From Protonemura montana (taxonomy: Eukaryota > Arthropoda > Insecta > Plecoptera > Nemouridae): a stretch of DNA of 64,000 nt. The stretch is from assembly GCA_947568835.1 (NCBI GenBank), contig OX387605.1, forward strand, positions 4,278,001-4,342,000, read 5' to 3'. Under the pieces are notes generated by a model. It saw only the letters and a list, made by a program, of their open reading frames with translations. It did no database searches and had not been told where the DNA came from. A program made the position numbers and the translations under genes. Every line of letters begins with the position of its first letter. Position 1 is the stretch's first letter. Shown piece by piece: positions 1 through 13,150 of this stretch.

Positions 1-95
1 CAGATCAAACATTTTTGAAATCAGAAATTTTTTCTGGTTCACTTTTAGCACAAAATTTCTTGTCGCCCACAATCCCACCCTGTGCGGTTCCTTAC

Positions 96-121
96 CCAAA
101 ATTTTCATAGCTGGTACCTTC
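96..121 (-). CDS. First coding mini-exon of a secreted-protein gene cut by the left edge
   Basis: On the minus strand a short exon is bounded by an acceptor (CAG before 121) and a GTAAGG donor (at 95-90). It carries ATG AAA ATT TTG G, with the ATG at 108 and the exon ending in phase 1 at 96. A tiny exon holding only the first few codons (here MKIL) of a signal peptide is typical of arthropod cuticle-protein and other secreted-protein genes. The rest of the gene lies beyond the left edge, so the product is unknown. It fits with the non-coding exon and promoter just upstream at 256-401. The splice sites and ATG are seen; the cuticle-like identity is inferred from structure only. Confidence 0.42.
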
Positions 122-255
122 CTGTCAGTCGATTTTCTTGCAAAAAAGAGTGAATTGCACCTCCAGTCAAAGAACCCCGGTCCACCTCGCGAATGTCTAT
201 GTCAAGGTTGATGAGTCTATGCGATTGCTGCGCAGTTTAAAATTATATATCTTAC

Positions 256-365
256 CTGAGGAGCTGTCGATCTCTTGTGATCGCTTGATAACTTTCTCCT
301 GGGTGGTGATTTCTTGCTGTGGTCGAACCTCTGGTACCTGCACACTCACTAGCACAATTCAGAAT
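256..365 (-). other. Predicted non-coding first exon (5'UTR) of the left-edge gene
   Basis: From the initiator at 365 down to a strong CTCAG|GTAAG donor at 256 there is no ATG on the minus strand, so this reads as untranslated leader spliced to the mini-exon at 121. One frame is open and protein-like (VPEVRPQQEITTQ and onward), preceded by a CAG at about 338, so an internal coding exon of an unrelated gene is the alternative. Confidence 0.38.
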
Positions 366-401
366 GAAACTCAACATTATCAGTCATCTCGCCTTTATAT
401 A
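360..401 (-). promoter_or_regulatory. TATA box plus initiator of the left-edge gene
   Basis: On the minus strand TATATAAAGG starts at 401 and an initiator-like TCATTC sits about 36 bases downstream, with its A at 365. The spacing is close to a canonical RNA polymerase II TATA/Inr core promoter. It lies directly upstream of a donor-terminated non-coding exon and an ATG mini-exon, which together make it more credible than an isolated TATA match. Confidence 0.42.
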
Positions 402-3400
402 GGAGCGCTGCATTTGCAGCTACCATTCCTCGAGAGAAGATAATTTTTGAGAGGGAGTAGCCGCCGCCATAGCCTCGTTTAGCCGCTCTATAAGTTTAAC
501 GGCTGAAGGGGGGACAGCCGAGGGTCAGTGGGTACATTTTTGATCAGTTCATAATTTGTTATTAACGGTAATAGTGAGGATTTCTGTAATTTAATTTGTG
601 CGGTCTATGAAATTTCTCGGAAAGTCGAGTAAATCAAGCAATTATTTCCGTTCTTTGGCTTAAGGTAGCAGTTTAAATACCAGACTGGAGGATCGCTGTA
701 GGTCTATTCCTGGTCTCTTCACCGGGTTCCTACTCCCGATTCTAATCCTTATCAGGGACTTATGACCAAAATTACGGCAGTGTTCTAAGTTGTAAAAATT
801 AAATTTTTTAGTAACATTTAAAAGGGACATGACCTTTTTGAGAGATTAGAAATTAGCAAGGTCGGTCTGAATATCTTTATTTATCATTTATGAAACTGAC
901 TGTCTTTTTATCATGTACCATGTGATCTCTTTAACAGTGACCAGATATTGCATCTTATAATATATCTTCTGTACGAGTTTTCGTCATATCTGTGCCAAAT
1001 TCCGCCAATTACCCAGATCTGAGGCCGTCATAAACTTGACATTGCATTCATTGGCTGGATGCATCCGAAGCATGCCGGTCTTTCTGACGAGTGAAGACGA
1101 GCTGTCGAGACGAGCTTAATTGCCCCAAAAAATTGGTTCTAACGCAAATAAACCCCGTTTTTTCTCTGTAGTACGCATTTCTACAGGATTCATGCGAGAC
1201 TGACACATTTCTGCGACACGCCTTGCTTGACATGCGCTATTTTTTGAAAGCACGACCACACTCATGCGTTTCCCGATAAGTGCGCTTGCCTAATAACTAA
1301 CTGACACCTAAATGTGCAGGTCAGAGCGATCATATCTAGCCAGACTAATGAGCAATGAGTGTGCATGACCCAGTTCTGTGCTGGAATTTGCAATGGTACT
1401 TAGGACTCCACCCCCATACAGGCAGCGATATATCGGACAATTGGTATTTAGCTGTGGGTTCTGAGTAGATCCTTTAGCAAGATTGATTGTCGATTAATTC
1501 TCGTGTAATTTATTGGATAATTGTTTTAAGTTACTAAAGGCACGGCTCACGGTTCAAGGCTGAAATTAAATTAATTAGGCTTTCAATCAATATTGGCTAA
1601 CTGATAATATTGACTCTTACTATAAAAACGTGCATCTCTGCCCTCTGAGGTGGGTATGGTACCCATACCTGCATATTTTTGGGGGTAGGGGTCATTTGAA
1701 GTGAATTAGCAACGGAGGGCATTTGCAGTATTGATAATTTTTTCGTATAATTCAGTTTTTAATTTCGGCAAACGAGTGCCTGTTAGCACAAAGCTAGTTC
1801 AAGATGAATGAATTGCTAGGCAATCAGAGGGAGGCAGACATCAAAATGATTTATTATCACACTGAGCGCGATGCTTGGCTTCTGATGACGAAGGGTTTGC
1901 TCAACGTTCCGTGGTTTTGTGGTTGATTGGCAAGGTGTACATCACACTTGGGTTTCACAACATTTCGACAGAACGTTGTGCATTTCGAAAATGTGATTTC
2001 AATTATTTCCGCACAATAAGCACTGAAGAGATCTGTGTAATTAAATAAAAGTAGTTTGTTTTGATGATGATGTTATTTATAAACTAGCTTTAGAAATGTG
2101 GTGCTAGCATCTCTGTACTTTAAAAAGAGAAATATAAAAAGTATCTTCAAGTGGGCAATGTGTGCTTTCTGTTGGTTTCAGCCTATTTGGATTGTCTCGT
2201 CTGAATGAACCGAACTTGATCTGATGAACTGAGAAGCCACTGACGAGACGGAAATTGCAAATAATGAGAGCAGATTCAAGACCATCGAAATTGCCGGTAC
2301 TTATTTTTCAACTAGCTATTATAAATGTCTGTCAGATTTATGCTGATACAGCTGTGATGGTCCAATTATTTTACACCGGTCGCAACCAGCTCATGAAAGA
2401 TGTATTAATGACACTTTTATCAGGTCACCTGTGACAATGGCACGGTGTTGATAGTCCCAAACTCTTCCTGAAACCAGTTTCAAATTTCTCATTTGTGTCA
2501 ACAATGCAATGCTACAAGAGATTGCGTTGGCAATTCACGGCACCCACGCTGTAATTTGATTTGCAAACAAATAATCCCCAGGCCCGGAAAGTGAACGCAT
2601 CAACGGCCTGATTGAAATGCAAGCATGGGTCTGCATGGGTGTTTAGTTCGTTATCGGCAATCGATCAAAGTGTCTCTCTCAGTGCTGCATAATTCACACG
2701 GCGTGGCGATTGATTTAAAATGCGTGCAGGTAAACTTTCTTTGGGATATTTGCCACCGCCTTCCTTAGTGAGGCTACCACGGGCTGGTCTAGCTGGACCA
2801 CAACTTCTGGGCAGTCACGTGTTATAAATACAGTCTGCACGGGGATCGATCCCTTGATCCCTCATCTACCTGCTGCGTATCAGTTTCCTATGTCCCGGGG
2901 CTATTGGTCGCGATTTAGCGATTTTATCGTCGCTGCACTTATTCTTCACATACGAAGTAAGTATGGGTGTTGCTATTTTCTCCGAGATAAGTTTCATATT
3001 GTGGAATGGAATGGTATGATTGGCAAGTGCCGTCATAAGATAAAGTGCAGAACTAAGACTGCATCCTCTTCCCAGTGATGTTCTCTCCGTTCGTCTAATC
3101 AGACGGTTTGAATTTATCGTCATGTTCGGTGTGAAAGGGCACCCGTGGAAAAGTCCGTGTAGGCTAAGGTTACCCACAAATTACTTGCGTATTGTATGGT
3201 CATTTGAAAAGGCAGACATAATCGGCTCTTCACAGAGGATACCTTGAAAGCAATTGTTCTTTTTTAAGTAAATCTGAGCGTGGACTCACAATGACAGAAA
3301 ATAAGGAATTATTTCAATGGCACTGGAAAAAAAGCGCTAGTCAACCTTGCACTTTTGCCGCTTTTTGGCAGTTAGTTCATGTTCGTATCGGATTACCTTT

Positions 3401-6400
3401 TGGCTCATTCACGATCCAATTTATGTGACTAATAACTTTCACTCTTTCACTGCACAAAATTTTTACTATTAGCAGTTCTTAAAAGTGTATCATGACTATC
3501 TCCTTTGGTTTTTAAAACAACACGGTTTTTGCGAGCGGAGATGCAAAGTTTTCAACTAGGAAATCGCCACCCCGGGTAGACTGCATGATAATAGGTACCA
3601 GCGCTGTCCTGCCTCGGAAACGGGTGTCCCTGAACAACGCGATTGTTGTCCAGGTAATCACCGATCACGCTCTGCCGTGACGTAACCGGAGCGGAACTAA
3701 CAGGCCTATTCACTGGGATAAAGAAGCTTAATAAGATAATTGATCATTCTCGTATTCCGAGATTGCTAGTTTCTACCATTTAGCCGATAGAATCGATGAA
3801 ATCAATTCGAATCAACTTTAGCTACCTGTGTACGCCGGATTAAAGCAACGTATCACAATGCAACTAGAGATAACTTAATACCTATGAAAGTAATTATTTT
3901 ACTTTCTATTGTAATTTAACTACAATTAATCCAGTTATTTCACTAAACAATTATAGCCTTGACACGTAAATGTGTTAAGACATAAATAAGGCTGTAAATT
4001 CTTGCTACCAATAAAAGAATAAAGAGTTGATTTTTTGCAGAGCACATTCGTAAGCTTAGCAAGTACTGGTGCCAGTTATGCATGTGACCAGTTTTCGGAG
4101 CTGGTTTCTTCCAGTTACATCTTACAAAAGTGCATCACCGAATCGTGTTGCTGTCAGTCGAAACTAGAGTGAAAAAATGGTCTGACAGGTTTGCGCGCTG
4201 CATTCGAGAAACCAACATCTTACTCTCAAATAACTCCGCCAACCGAAACCGCGCTTTTTTTTGGTAATGAGGCTACACGGTGTGGAGTGCACATACCACA
4301 CGACTCATGAATACATCTTACCCTATTCTAATTGAACCAATTAAAAACTAATTACTGCATTTGCATAAGACTATTTAGCCGCCAACTCCTCTGCAGTGCG
4401 TATCGCATGAAGCTTACAAATAGACCAAAACATAAGATTCAGGGAAAGTAAGCTGATATTATAATTGGTTTCAGTAATTCTCTCCATTATTTGTAGATTT
4501 TCCTACACGCAACGCGATGCCCGATTCGCTAAGACCTAACTGACTAGTGGCTGGCTGCCTACCCATCTGTGACATCGGGGAAGTACCATGGCAAGCAGTG
4601 GCTGCGACATTTAGCAGAGCCCGAAGACACATCTTGCTCCGCAGTCCGCACAATAAGCACGGGTTATTGTGTGGCTAATCAAACGTTCCGAAACATAATT
4701 CAAAACAAACGGGCTAGTTTACGTAATTATAATTTGCTTTACTGATTTCATGTCTGATGAGGCTTGCTATGACTGGCAGTTTATCGATTATAACTGTCGG
4801 GAAATCCAAATATGTAAGATATTGTGGAGTGTTGTTTGGTTCATTGATCGAAATCAATGTAATTATGCGCGGCTCTTGTCCATCTAGAAATTGTATTGCA
4901 CCTTTATTGAATGACTTCATTTGTACTACCTGTAACTCGATAGGCAAAGACAGCTGATGCAACCTAGATCGAGCGAGAACTAAGCAAACATTAGCTCACT
5001 GGGATTCGGAAACAATGCCATCTGAACTTCCTGCTTACACGCGCACATGTTAAATAACGTGTTAGCGCTAATCAGAAAAACAAGGCGGAGCGCGATCCAG
5101 TTTTTGTACCCATACGATTACATATTCGACCAGCTCATTAAATCATTCTCATATCGCTCTATAATGGACACTTTCCCTTATATATCCCAGCAAGAAAAAA
5201 CCACACACACACAGTGCGTATAGTGGGCAGATCAATATTATGTCACTTTGACTTCTAGACAGGCTTGTCGAACAGCCACCTCCTTCTGCAACCAGAATGC
5301 TCGGACCGGCTTTGCGTTGGTCATCGAAGTCTGCAGCGAGGTGTACAAAAACTTCCGGAAATCTTTTCCAAATCTGAACGAGTAATCGCGATTCCTGCGT
5401 CGGTTTTGTACAGCGGTGGTTCCTGTAGAAGCACACAGAGAAAGTACACCACGCGGCGACGCGGCTGCATCGGCAACTAGACAGGGGACTTGCCCTTTCA
5501 GCCCTGAGCTGAATTTCCACACACTGGCTCACATGTTACCAATGTTTCACCAACGAGACAATGCTCTACAAGAGCTGAGTGCGATGACGTGCGACGAAAT
5601 GCTAAAACAATTTGCAGACAAATTTCATCTGGCATGATGTCATGGAAAGAATGTTAATGTCACTTTTACGTAACATGTAACATAAATTCTGAATTGTGTG
5701 GTTAGAAAAAAAGGTGATTTGAGTCGGTTGTTTGTGCCTGCAGCGATGCAGCTGTATATCCCACCGGATAATCAGTAAATTATCCATCGAAATGTTTCGT
5801 TTATGATTAAATTTAGGTGTATGATATTACGATATTAGATTTTCTAAGCGATGACCAACTCGTGTTGGCTTGCTCCTTCTCAGCCAAAGTACAATTTCCC
5901 GGAGGAAGAGTAATGGATTATCGAGCAATTCGAGAGACGAATTTTGCAAAGCGTGCAATGAAAAGCAAATTCGGAAGGTCCTAGACTCGAACCTGCCGGT
6001 TATCCTGACGTTGGTTTTCCGTGGTACCCCAAAACCGTTGCAGGTCTTTCTGGGCCACTTCATCTATGACCGGTCATGATCCTGCCGCCTCCTGATCTCC
6101 AAAGTGTCTGCGGCGCATGTTCGTCAATTCTCATGTCACGACTGCATCGCCTGTACCCGCTGACCACTGACAAGAGGACGCCGACGACGACGCCGAGGCC
6201 TACACCGATGCCGCTCGTTCCGGTGCGATCTCGGCGACAAGTTTCCGCTCGAGTGCGACCGCTCGCTCGGGATGTGTGAGGGCAATCAGGTGGAAACACA
6301 GCGTGCCCCTTCGTCCATAAACGCTCGACGTCCGGCCCAAATGTACTTTCACTCGACTTCATCTTCGACCGGCGCCGCGCGCGGCGGGTCACGAGTCATT

Positions 6401-9170
6401 GTAACATCTATCTTATCCGAATTAAACACTATTGTCATGAAGTAATCTGTGGCTGATTGATTTCAGCAGTGGCAAATTGAGTGACTTGATTGTGACTAAA
6501 TATGTGTCCAGTTATTTAAAGAAATAGTCGTTGTTGTAGCTAATCGAACGTGACTGTCCGGTGATTTCATGTCTAGTAATATCCTGCTTGTTTTTCGAAG
6601 CTTTCTTGATCGCGTACACACAGGCGCGAATACTTACCTTCACCTTGGTCTTGCCACTGGTTCAATGCTGGCTCGTTGGAGAGTAAGCGTATGGTACAAC
6701 TCGTTCTGTGATTGTGTCGGCTGGCAAGAGGTTGCAAAGGCATGCAGAATCGCATGCAGACTCGAGATTCATTGATGAATACATTAGAATTAAACATTAT
6801 TAGAAAGGAATTTCAATAACGCTAATAAGAAGATCTGTGACTATGTCACGAATTTTCACTGCGTGCATTAATTGTTTGTCAAATAATGGCCATGATTATA
6901 AGTTTCAAAGCTTTGTTTTATGAAGTCTACCATAGCCAAATTAGCCGTTTACCGTTATGTTTTGGACCCAAATCACAATTACTTTGTAGAAATCGGACTC
7001 GTATGTCATGTTCTACCTCCATGGGTGTCCAATTCGACAGTTGTTTTCTTTTTCGGTAAACTATGAGAAAGAAAACACACCAATCGCTCGTTTAAAATGC
7101 ATCGAACTCTTCGCCGCGCGGCTCCGTTTGAAGTTTCGACAATTTGGTAAATTGGCCAAAAAGTGCATTACGATTCAATGCGGCACCTGGGTGTACGGCC
7201 ACGAGGCGCTAATACCAAAATCCCTCCGACTTTCGATCGAATTTGTAAGAACGAGCTCAATGCTTTCTCAGATGCACCACCGAGTGAAGCATTACGCCAG
7301 CCAATTCCTCTAGCAATTCAAATGTCCCGTTTGTAAGCCACTTTCACTACAATGCAGCTCGTTGTCTTTTTAAATTGCGGGTATCTATTTTCTTCTTTCT
7401 GCTTCTCCATTATCATATCAGTTTGACAAACTTTTAATCACTCGTGCTAATTAAATGTTTTAACACCAAGTACCATAAAAATGTGGGCAAGTAGGTCAAG
7501 GGCATAAAACACTTCAGCGGATGCAATGTCACCTGGCCTGCAAAGAGAATTATTTAAAAACTACACCATCTGGAACTTACGGAGAAAAACAACAGGCTTG
7601 TATTCCTTGATCACCCGTGCGTTCGCGGTTTTATGAATTCTTTTTCATCAAGATTTCACTCAATCAGATACAAATCTGATTGTTAAGCACGTGATTACCA
7701 GATTTAATCAAATGTAAGGGAAGGCAATAATGAACATCATAAAGAGCGAAGCTTATTAGTGTTTTGACAAAAGGAATAATAATCTACACATGTGCGGAGA
7801 GAGTTGATCCTATTTGCAGTGTCAAAATACACAGATGGCTAGCTGGCGATCGCATAATTAATTCACAATATTTTTCTCGTTATCATTAATAATAAATGTG
7901 TTTTTAGTGAAAGTAGGCCTAAATATTTATTCACCATTTAGATGATAGCAAATTTTACTGCTGTGAAATCGAGATAACAATTTTGTCGAACTGTCAGACT
8001 CAAGGCGGGATACATGGGGCCGAGAACGACTGACATTTATTTGGAACATTGCCTCTCGAAAGTCGAGCATGCTTCCTGCAAGTTGTGGTACTAAATTGGA
8101 CATACTTTTCTTTAAAGTTTAAACGACAATCAAGTTCTGTGGCATCGTTGGTTACGCAGGTAAGGCAGGTACTATCGTACGCGCTAATTTATTGGCTATC
8201 AGTGCCTGAGAGATTGTTTCATCTGAAGCAACTACTGGAATACTGTGGGTCTTTCATGTTTATATAATCGACTTCAGCTCTGGCGACCTGCTTTAAGATT
8301 ACATCGATGGGACATGTCAGTATTTTTAGGGCTGATTGAATGCATTGATTTCAACCATCGTACCTCATGGTCATTTGTCAATCGAGTCGGGCTAATTTCT
8401 CCCAGCTGGATAGGCAATACATCGTACATTTCGGTGCGGCACGTTGCCTACCTTGGGCTAAGACTTTGTTAGTTTTGTTCAATTACAAGCAGTTCAGAAA
8501 GAGGTACGTATTTGACGGACAACACAAATATTGAGACCAAACATTACAACTTTCCAATAATGTGTAGTTGCAGAAAATTGCGGAAAACTATCTAAAAAGT
8601 GAAAAATGCGAGAAAAAAAGGGAGACACCTAAACTGGGGAAGTTGTCTAGGTCAGGCGAAGCCTCGGGTTGTCAAGACTTTGACCCGATGGCCGGCGGAC
8701 AGAGAAGCCAACGAATGAACTGTCACCCATAGACATCGTGACAGGTGAACACGTGACTTGAGCGATGTGCATTTGCAAGGAGTTCATCGGCTGCTTGGAA
8801 GTGAAAACATGGATCGCTCTGATTGACAATGAAATTGTAGCTAACATTAATAGTATCGATCGCAACCTGGAACTCGTATTCCGTTGGAAAGCAACTGAAG
8901 CTATAAAACCGAGTCCACTGTAATTATGGTGATATTTGAGTTTGACTGCAGAGTTTAAAAATCAATACATTCTTGCCATAATGCAGCTAAAATGCATTGG
9001 AATGACATACAAGACTCCATTAGTGATCAGAAATCCAGCTAAGGGCGGGAGCTCATGGCTGCCGTACCTGAGGTCCATGAACCAGAGGCACAAGAATCAG
9101 AGTACCAGGTTCATTCCTTCTGAATTTCAAAGGTAGTTTCAAATATTAACACACTCTCAATTGAAGACAC
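402..9170. other. Long stretch without a confirmed gene
   Basis: About 8.8 kb lies between the left-edge promoter and the 3' end of the large secreted-protein gene. Open frames are short and none shows a recognisable domain, apart from the candidate membrane-segment ORF at 6060-6392, listed separately. The stretch is AT-rich with a local GC-rich patch near 6.1-6.4 kb. An isolated TATA-like CTATAAAACC at about 8899 (plus) has no convincing exon after it. I see no tRNA, rRNA, tandem array or transposon core here. Confidence 0.5.
6060..6392 (-). CDS. Candidate ORF or exon with one membrane segment, unidentified
   Basis: This 110-codon minus-strand frame has mostly G or C at third positions in its middle part. 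It contains a convincing hydrophobic segment, GIGVGLGVVVGVLLSVVSGY, followed at once by a basic stop-transfer (RRC) and a 27-residue polar tail before the stop. That is the pattern of a single-pass membrane protein's C-terminal end. Upstream, KMKSSESTFGPDVERLW reads as plausible coding sequence. The length alone is not significant, the patch is GC-rich (which lengthens ORFs), and I recognise no family. It could be a terminal exon whose upstream exons I did not find, or chance. Confidence 0.22.
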   Translation of the reverse strand: MTRRARRRSKMKSSESTFGPDVERLWTKGHAVFPPDCPHTSRASGRTRAETCRRDRTGTSGIGVGLGVVVGVLLSVVSGYRRCSRDMRIDEHAPQTLWRSGGGRIMTGHR

Positions 9171-9189
9171 GTGGGTTACATCTCAAGTG

Positions 9190-9195
9190 TTTATT
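9190..9195 (-). terminator. Poly(A) signal of the large secreted-protein gene
   Basis: AATAAA on the minus strand (TTTATT on plus) lies about 335 bases past the stop codon of the long ORF and defines a short 3'UTR at roughly 9175-9530. Other T-rich stretches nearby could also serve. Confidence 0.4.
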
Positions 9196-9530
9196 CGTAA
9201 TAACAACATGCATCAAATCTATTTACACTTTGGTAGTTGACAGCGATCAAGTCTCATATTAAATCGCTCTACTTTGTCATATTGTATATTAAATAAATAA
9301 GTCACAAGTCATAGTTTGAATAAATTATCTATAGATATTTTTGAGTCGCCTAGCCTAGCATATAAATATAATAACATAACAATATAAATTACAACTTTGT
9401 AAAGGTAATATAAGTTAACAATGGCATGATGGAATTATGATTGTAGAAGTGAGAGATGAGAGATGATAGCTAGGCTGTTCCGAGACCTGCATTGATTTTA
9501 ACTCGCCAAGTTTGGCGTCTTTCCTGAGAG

Positions 9531-12135
9531 TCAGTCCTTGTGGTATTCTTTGTTGGTAAAGAACGCCTCTATCGGTAAGATGGGATCCTCAGTGGACATG
9601 GTGTACTGCGTCGGCTTCCTCTTCGCGATCAGCATCGTGTTGAAATACCCCCCGGAGGTGGCGGCCGACGTGAGATCGGCGACTCTTTGCGACGCCGACG
9701 CCTCTTCGTCGTCGTCGGACAAGTCGACCGAGTCGATGTCCGACAGGTTCTTGACGGTCGTCGAGTCCTCGTCGCCCTTCGCCGTCTGCGTCTCGAAGTC
9801 GAACTGCATTGTGGTCGGCATGGTCGGCAAATAGAGGAACGTCTTGGTAGCTTTGGTCGCGAGATCGTTGTCGAATGACTGGGACAGCTCCTCGAAGTTA
9901 GCAAACACGTTGGGCAGCGTCGGTTTGGCGTCGTCACCCTGTAAGTCCGTCGCCTCGAAGTTTGTTGTGTACTCCTGTCGGGGGGTAACGCTCTCTGTGG
10001 GCATATTTACGTGCTCGCTGTTGCTATTGCTGGCGTCGCTGTCCTCTGCGTTCAAGGGCGGGTTCACCTCGTTCTGCGCCCCGAACTTGCCGCGCGGAGG
10101 GAATCGCTTTCGTGGCGAGAACGGCATCCTCGGCTTCATCTGCATCTTGGTTGCCGGCACGGACTCTTTGTCGCTGCCGGTATCAATCTTCTCCTCGACG
10201 GACGTTTCAGTGGTTGTGCGGTACCGGCTGTAGTACTTGCCTGTGGGCGGCAGTCGCAACCTCGGCGTGCTGGGTCGGTTTCCCACCCGCTCTGTACCAG
10301 ACTCCTCGGCGGCCGCTGGGGTCGCAGTAGTCGTTCGGAACCGTGAAGCGCCGAACTTGGGGCGGAACTTGTTCCTCATGGACTCGATCGTCGCGTCGGG
10401 AGCTGTCGCGTCGACGTCCTCCTCGTGTTTCTGCGCGCTGACACCCCGGATTCGTCCGGGGTAGCGTCTTGGCGGCGCGGCCTCCGTCGTGGCGCTCGGC
10501 GTCGTCGTGGCGTCGGCTTTGGGCTCGGCGCTGGACAAGTGTGACAACCTGTTGAGGCGTTCCTTGTATTCCTTGACGCTGAATCTCGGTCGCGTGCTGT
10601 TGAGTCCGTAGCGGCTCCTCGGCTTGTAGCGGCTCGTCGTCAACGCCAGAGGGGCCTCCGTCGTTGTCGTGGTCGTAGTCGTTGTCGGAGGCGGCGTCGT
10701 CGTGGTCGTTGTCGTCGTGGTAGTGCTGGTCGATGTGGAGGTCGACGTTGTTGCCGTAGGCGGGAGTTCATGCGTGAAGTACTCTTCGCTGAGCTTCGTG
10801 ACGACTTCCTCCGCTTCCTGGTTTTCTTCGTAGACCGCGTACTCCTTGTCACCTTGGTAAGTCTGCTGGACGGGGGCTTCCACCACGGCGACCGGCGACT
10901 CTGTCAGCGCCTCGAACGCCTCCGCGACGGGCACGTTCTCCGTCGTCGACGTACGTACGCGCTGACGCTCCTGCCCCCGGATGTTGCCGTGCGGGTTCTT
11001 CCTCCTCGAGGGGCGCGGAGTCGTTGACGGGTTGATCTTGTCGTATGCGCCGTCCAGCGCGGCTGACACGTGGTTGTACTTGGCAACGTCGTTTTCCTCG
11101 GCCGCTGCTGGCGTCGACACGATTTCCGACGCTGTCGGGGCCGTCGGGCGGCGGCGTCGGTGTTTCGGACGTCCCTCGGTCGGCGCCGCTGCGTCGGGCT
11201 GCTTCGAGCCGTACTGCGTTGGTCGATAGGAGCCATTATCTACCTGCTCACGGTGCGGGATCGGTCGTTGTCGGTTTCTGATGGGCTTCCTCCCCTGGTA
11301 AGGACGCCGCTCCTCCTGTTCCCTGGGAGGCAACGTTGGGATCTCTGTGACGGACTCCTCCTCCTCGAAGGAAGGTCGCCTCTCAGTGCTGCTCTCGAAG
11401 CGCTGACCGTCCTCGATTACGTCCTGCTCTGCCAGCTCTTTCTGCGCCTGGGACGAAGAGACGACCGCCGCCGTTGTCGGCGGGCGTCGCTGCCTGTAGG
11501 GTCGTACGTCCCTAATGACCTCCGGTGTAGTGACCTCGTCGCGCATGCCATGTGGTTCCTGAAGCTCGACCTCGACCTCGCGGATCGGCTCGGCCGTGGA
11601 GAAGTGGTGGCCCCAGGGTCGGTTGTTCTGTGGGACCTCGTTAAGATGCGCCTGTGCGTCGTGTAGGAACGTGGGGCTGCTGTCCGACGTGACGGTAGGT
11701 AGGAAGTGCGGAGCGTCCTCCTCGACGACCTCCTCGACGACGCCCGGGGGGAACAAGGCGTCGAAGTGCTGCTGTCGGAAGTTGTTGCCAGGCCCGGTGA
11801 TTTGCACGTTCTTCATGGCTTCCTCGGCAACGAACGGCTTGGTGTCACGCACCTTGTCACTCTGCTGCGAGTTGGTCAGCGTGGTCGGGATTCGGTAGCT
11901 AGTGACCACCTCCTTGTTCGACGGGCGGCCCGTGTCAAAGGCCTGCTCGAAGGTTGGCGGCTGGACCGTGGAAAACCCGGAGTAGAATTGCTGCGGACCT
12001 GTGCTCTGCACGGTCAGCGAGGGTCGTATGTTGTTCTCGTGTTTGTTGCCGGCCAGAAAAGAAGTGCCGACAGTGAACGAGCTACTCGATTCGGGCGCGC
12101 GGACCTCATGGGACGGCCGCCCCGTAACGAACTCG

Positions 12136-12215
<80 letters not shown>

Positions 12216-13150
12216 GTGTTGCTGTTGCTGCTGGTGTTGCTGTTGCTGCAGCGACGTCTTGAACGGCGTCTGTTCGGGCCGTCGGTAGGCGACTTCCTGC
12301 GCCGGTTTCTTCTCCTGATGTCTCTGCGCGCCGTGCTTGCCGGCGTCTAGCGGGATCGCCGGAGGATGCGTGTACTGACTGCCCCCAGAGTTGTGCATCT
12401 CGGGCCGTTGGAAGTAACGAATGCTGTCAGGCGCCGGGAATAGAGCGCCAGCCAGCGCGCCTGGGTAGTGCGGTGGCCCTCCGTGGCCAGCGAAGTTCGG
12501 GATTTGCGGGCCGCCGAAGAAGTACGCGGGCGGTTTGGGTGTGTGCACGATGGGCCCCGTGTACGATGGTCGCGACGGAGCTGGCTGCACGAAGTACGAG
12601 TGACGTTGCTCCTCGACGTGGAGGTCTCCGGGAGGCGGGTATCGGTATCCAGGGAACGGCTTCTTGCGACGCATCTCCGTCATTATCGGATACGGGCTCG
12701 GTATTTTCAGGGTCCGTGGGGGCGGCACGAGATGCAGTGAGTACTCGTTGATGGACTCGGCGACCTGATAGCTTTGTGGATCATGTTTCTTTTTCTTGCC
12801 CTTGATGATTTCTTGCTTGCTAACGGCTGGTTCTTTGCTGCGCACCGTTGCGTGTCCAAAGCTGCTGAAAGTGCCCAAGATGTTCGGGGTGGTCGAGTAG
12901 AAGGCGCCGTCGTATTCGCGAGTGCTAAACGCCGCGGCTTCATCCTGAAGTCGCTTCAGCTTGGCCTTTTCGGCGGACTCCATATGCTGGTGCAACTTGT
13001 TGACCACCGGGTGCTGACGGATGCTGGACTGCTGTACGTCGCCTCCGCCGTTGGCACCGTCGTTGCCGATGTTTCGGTAGGTGTGTGACCTTGACATGAC
13101 CGCCGACTCGTCGTTCGAAGGGATCACCGGTCGCCATCCGTTTGTGCTCC
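9531..13150 (-). CDS. Exon 3 (main coding exon) of the large secreted protein
   Basis: The frame is open for more than 3.6 kb, far beyond chance, with strong G/C third-position bias, and ends at a stop at 9531-9533. The frame also continues upstream to 13241, but two acceptor-like sites (CAG before 13163 and GTAG before 13150) after a pyrimidine stretch show that the exon begins internally. Only the GTAG acceptor keeps frame with the signal-peptide exon. The long opposite-strand frames here, including poly-Leu and poly-Cys runs, are shadows of the Gln tract. Confidence 0.85.

Noticed and set aside
9538..13088. Many long plus-strand ORFs, including poly-Leu and poly-Cys runs
   Set aside because: They are antisense shadows of the 3.6-kb coding exon on the minus strand; the Leu and Cys runs are the complement of the Gln tract.
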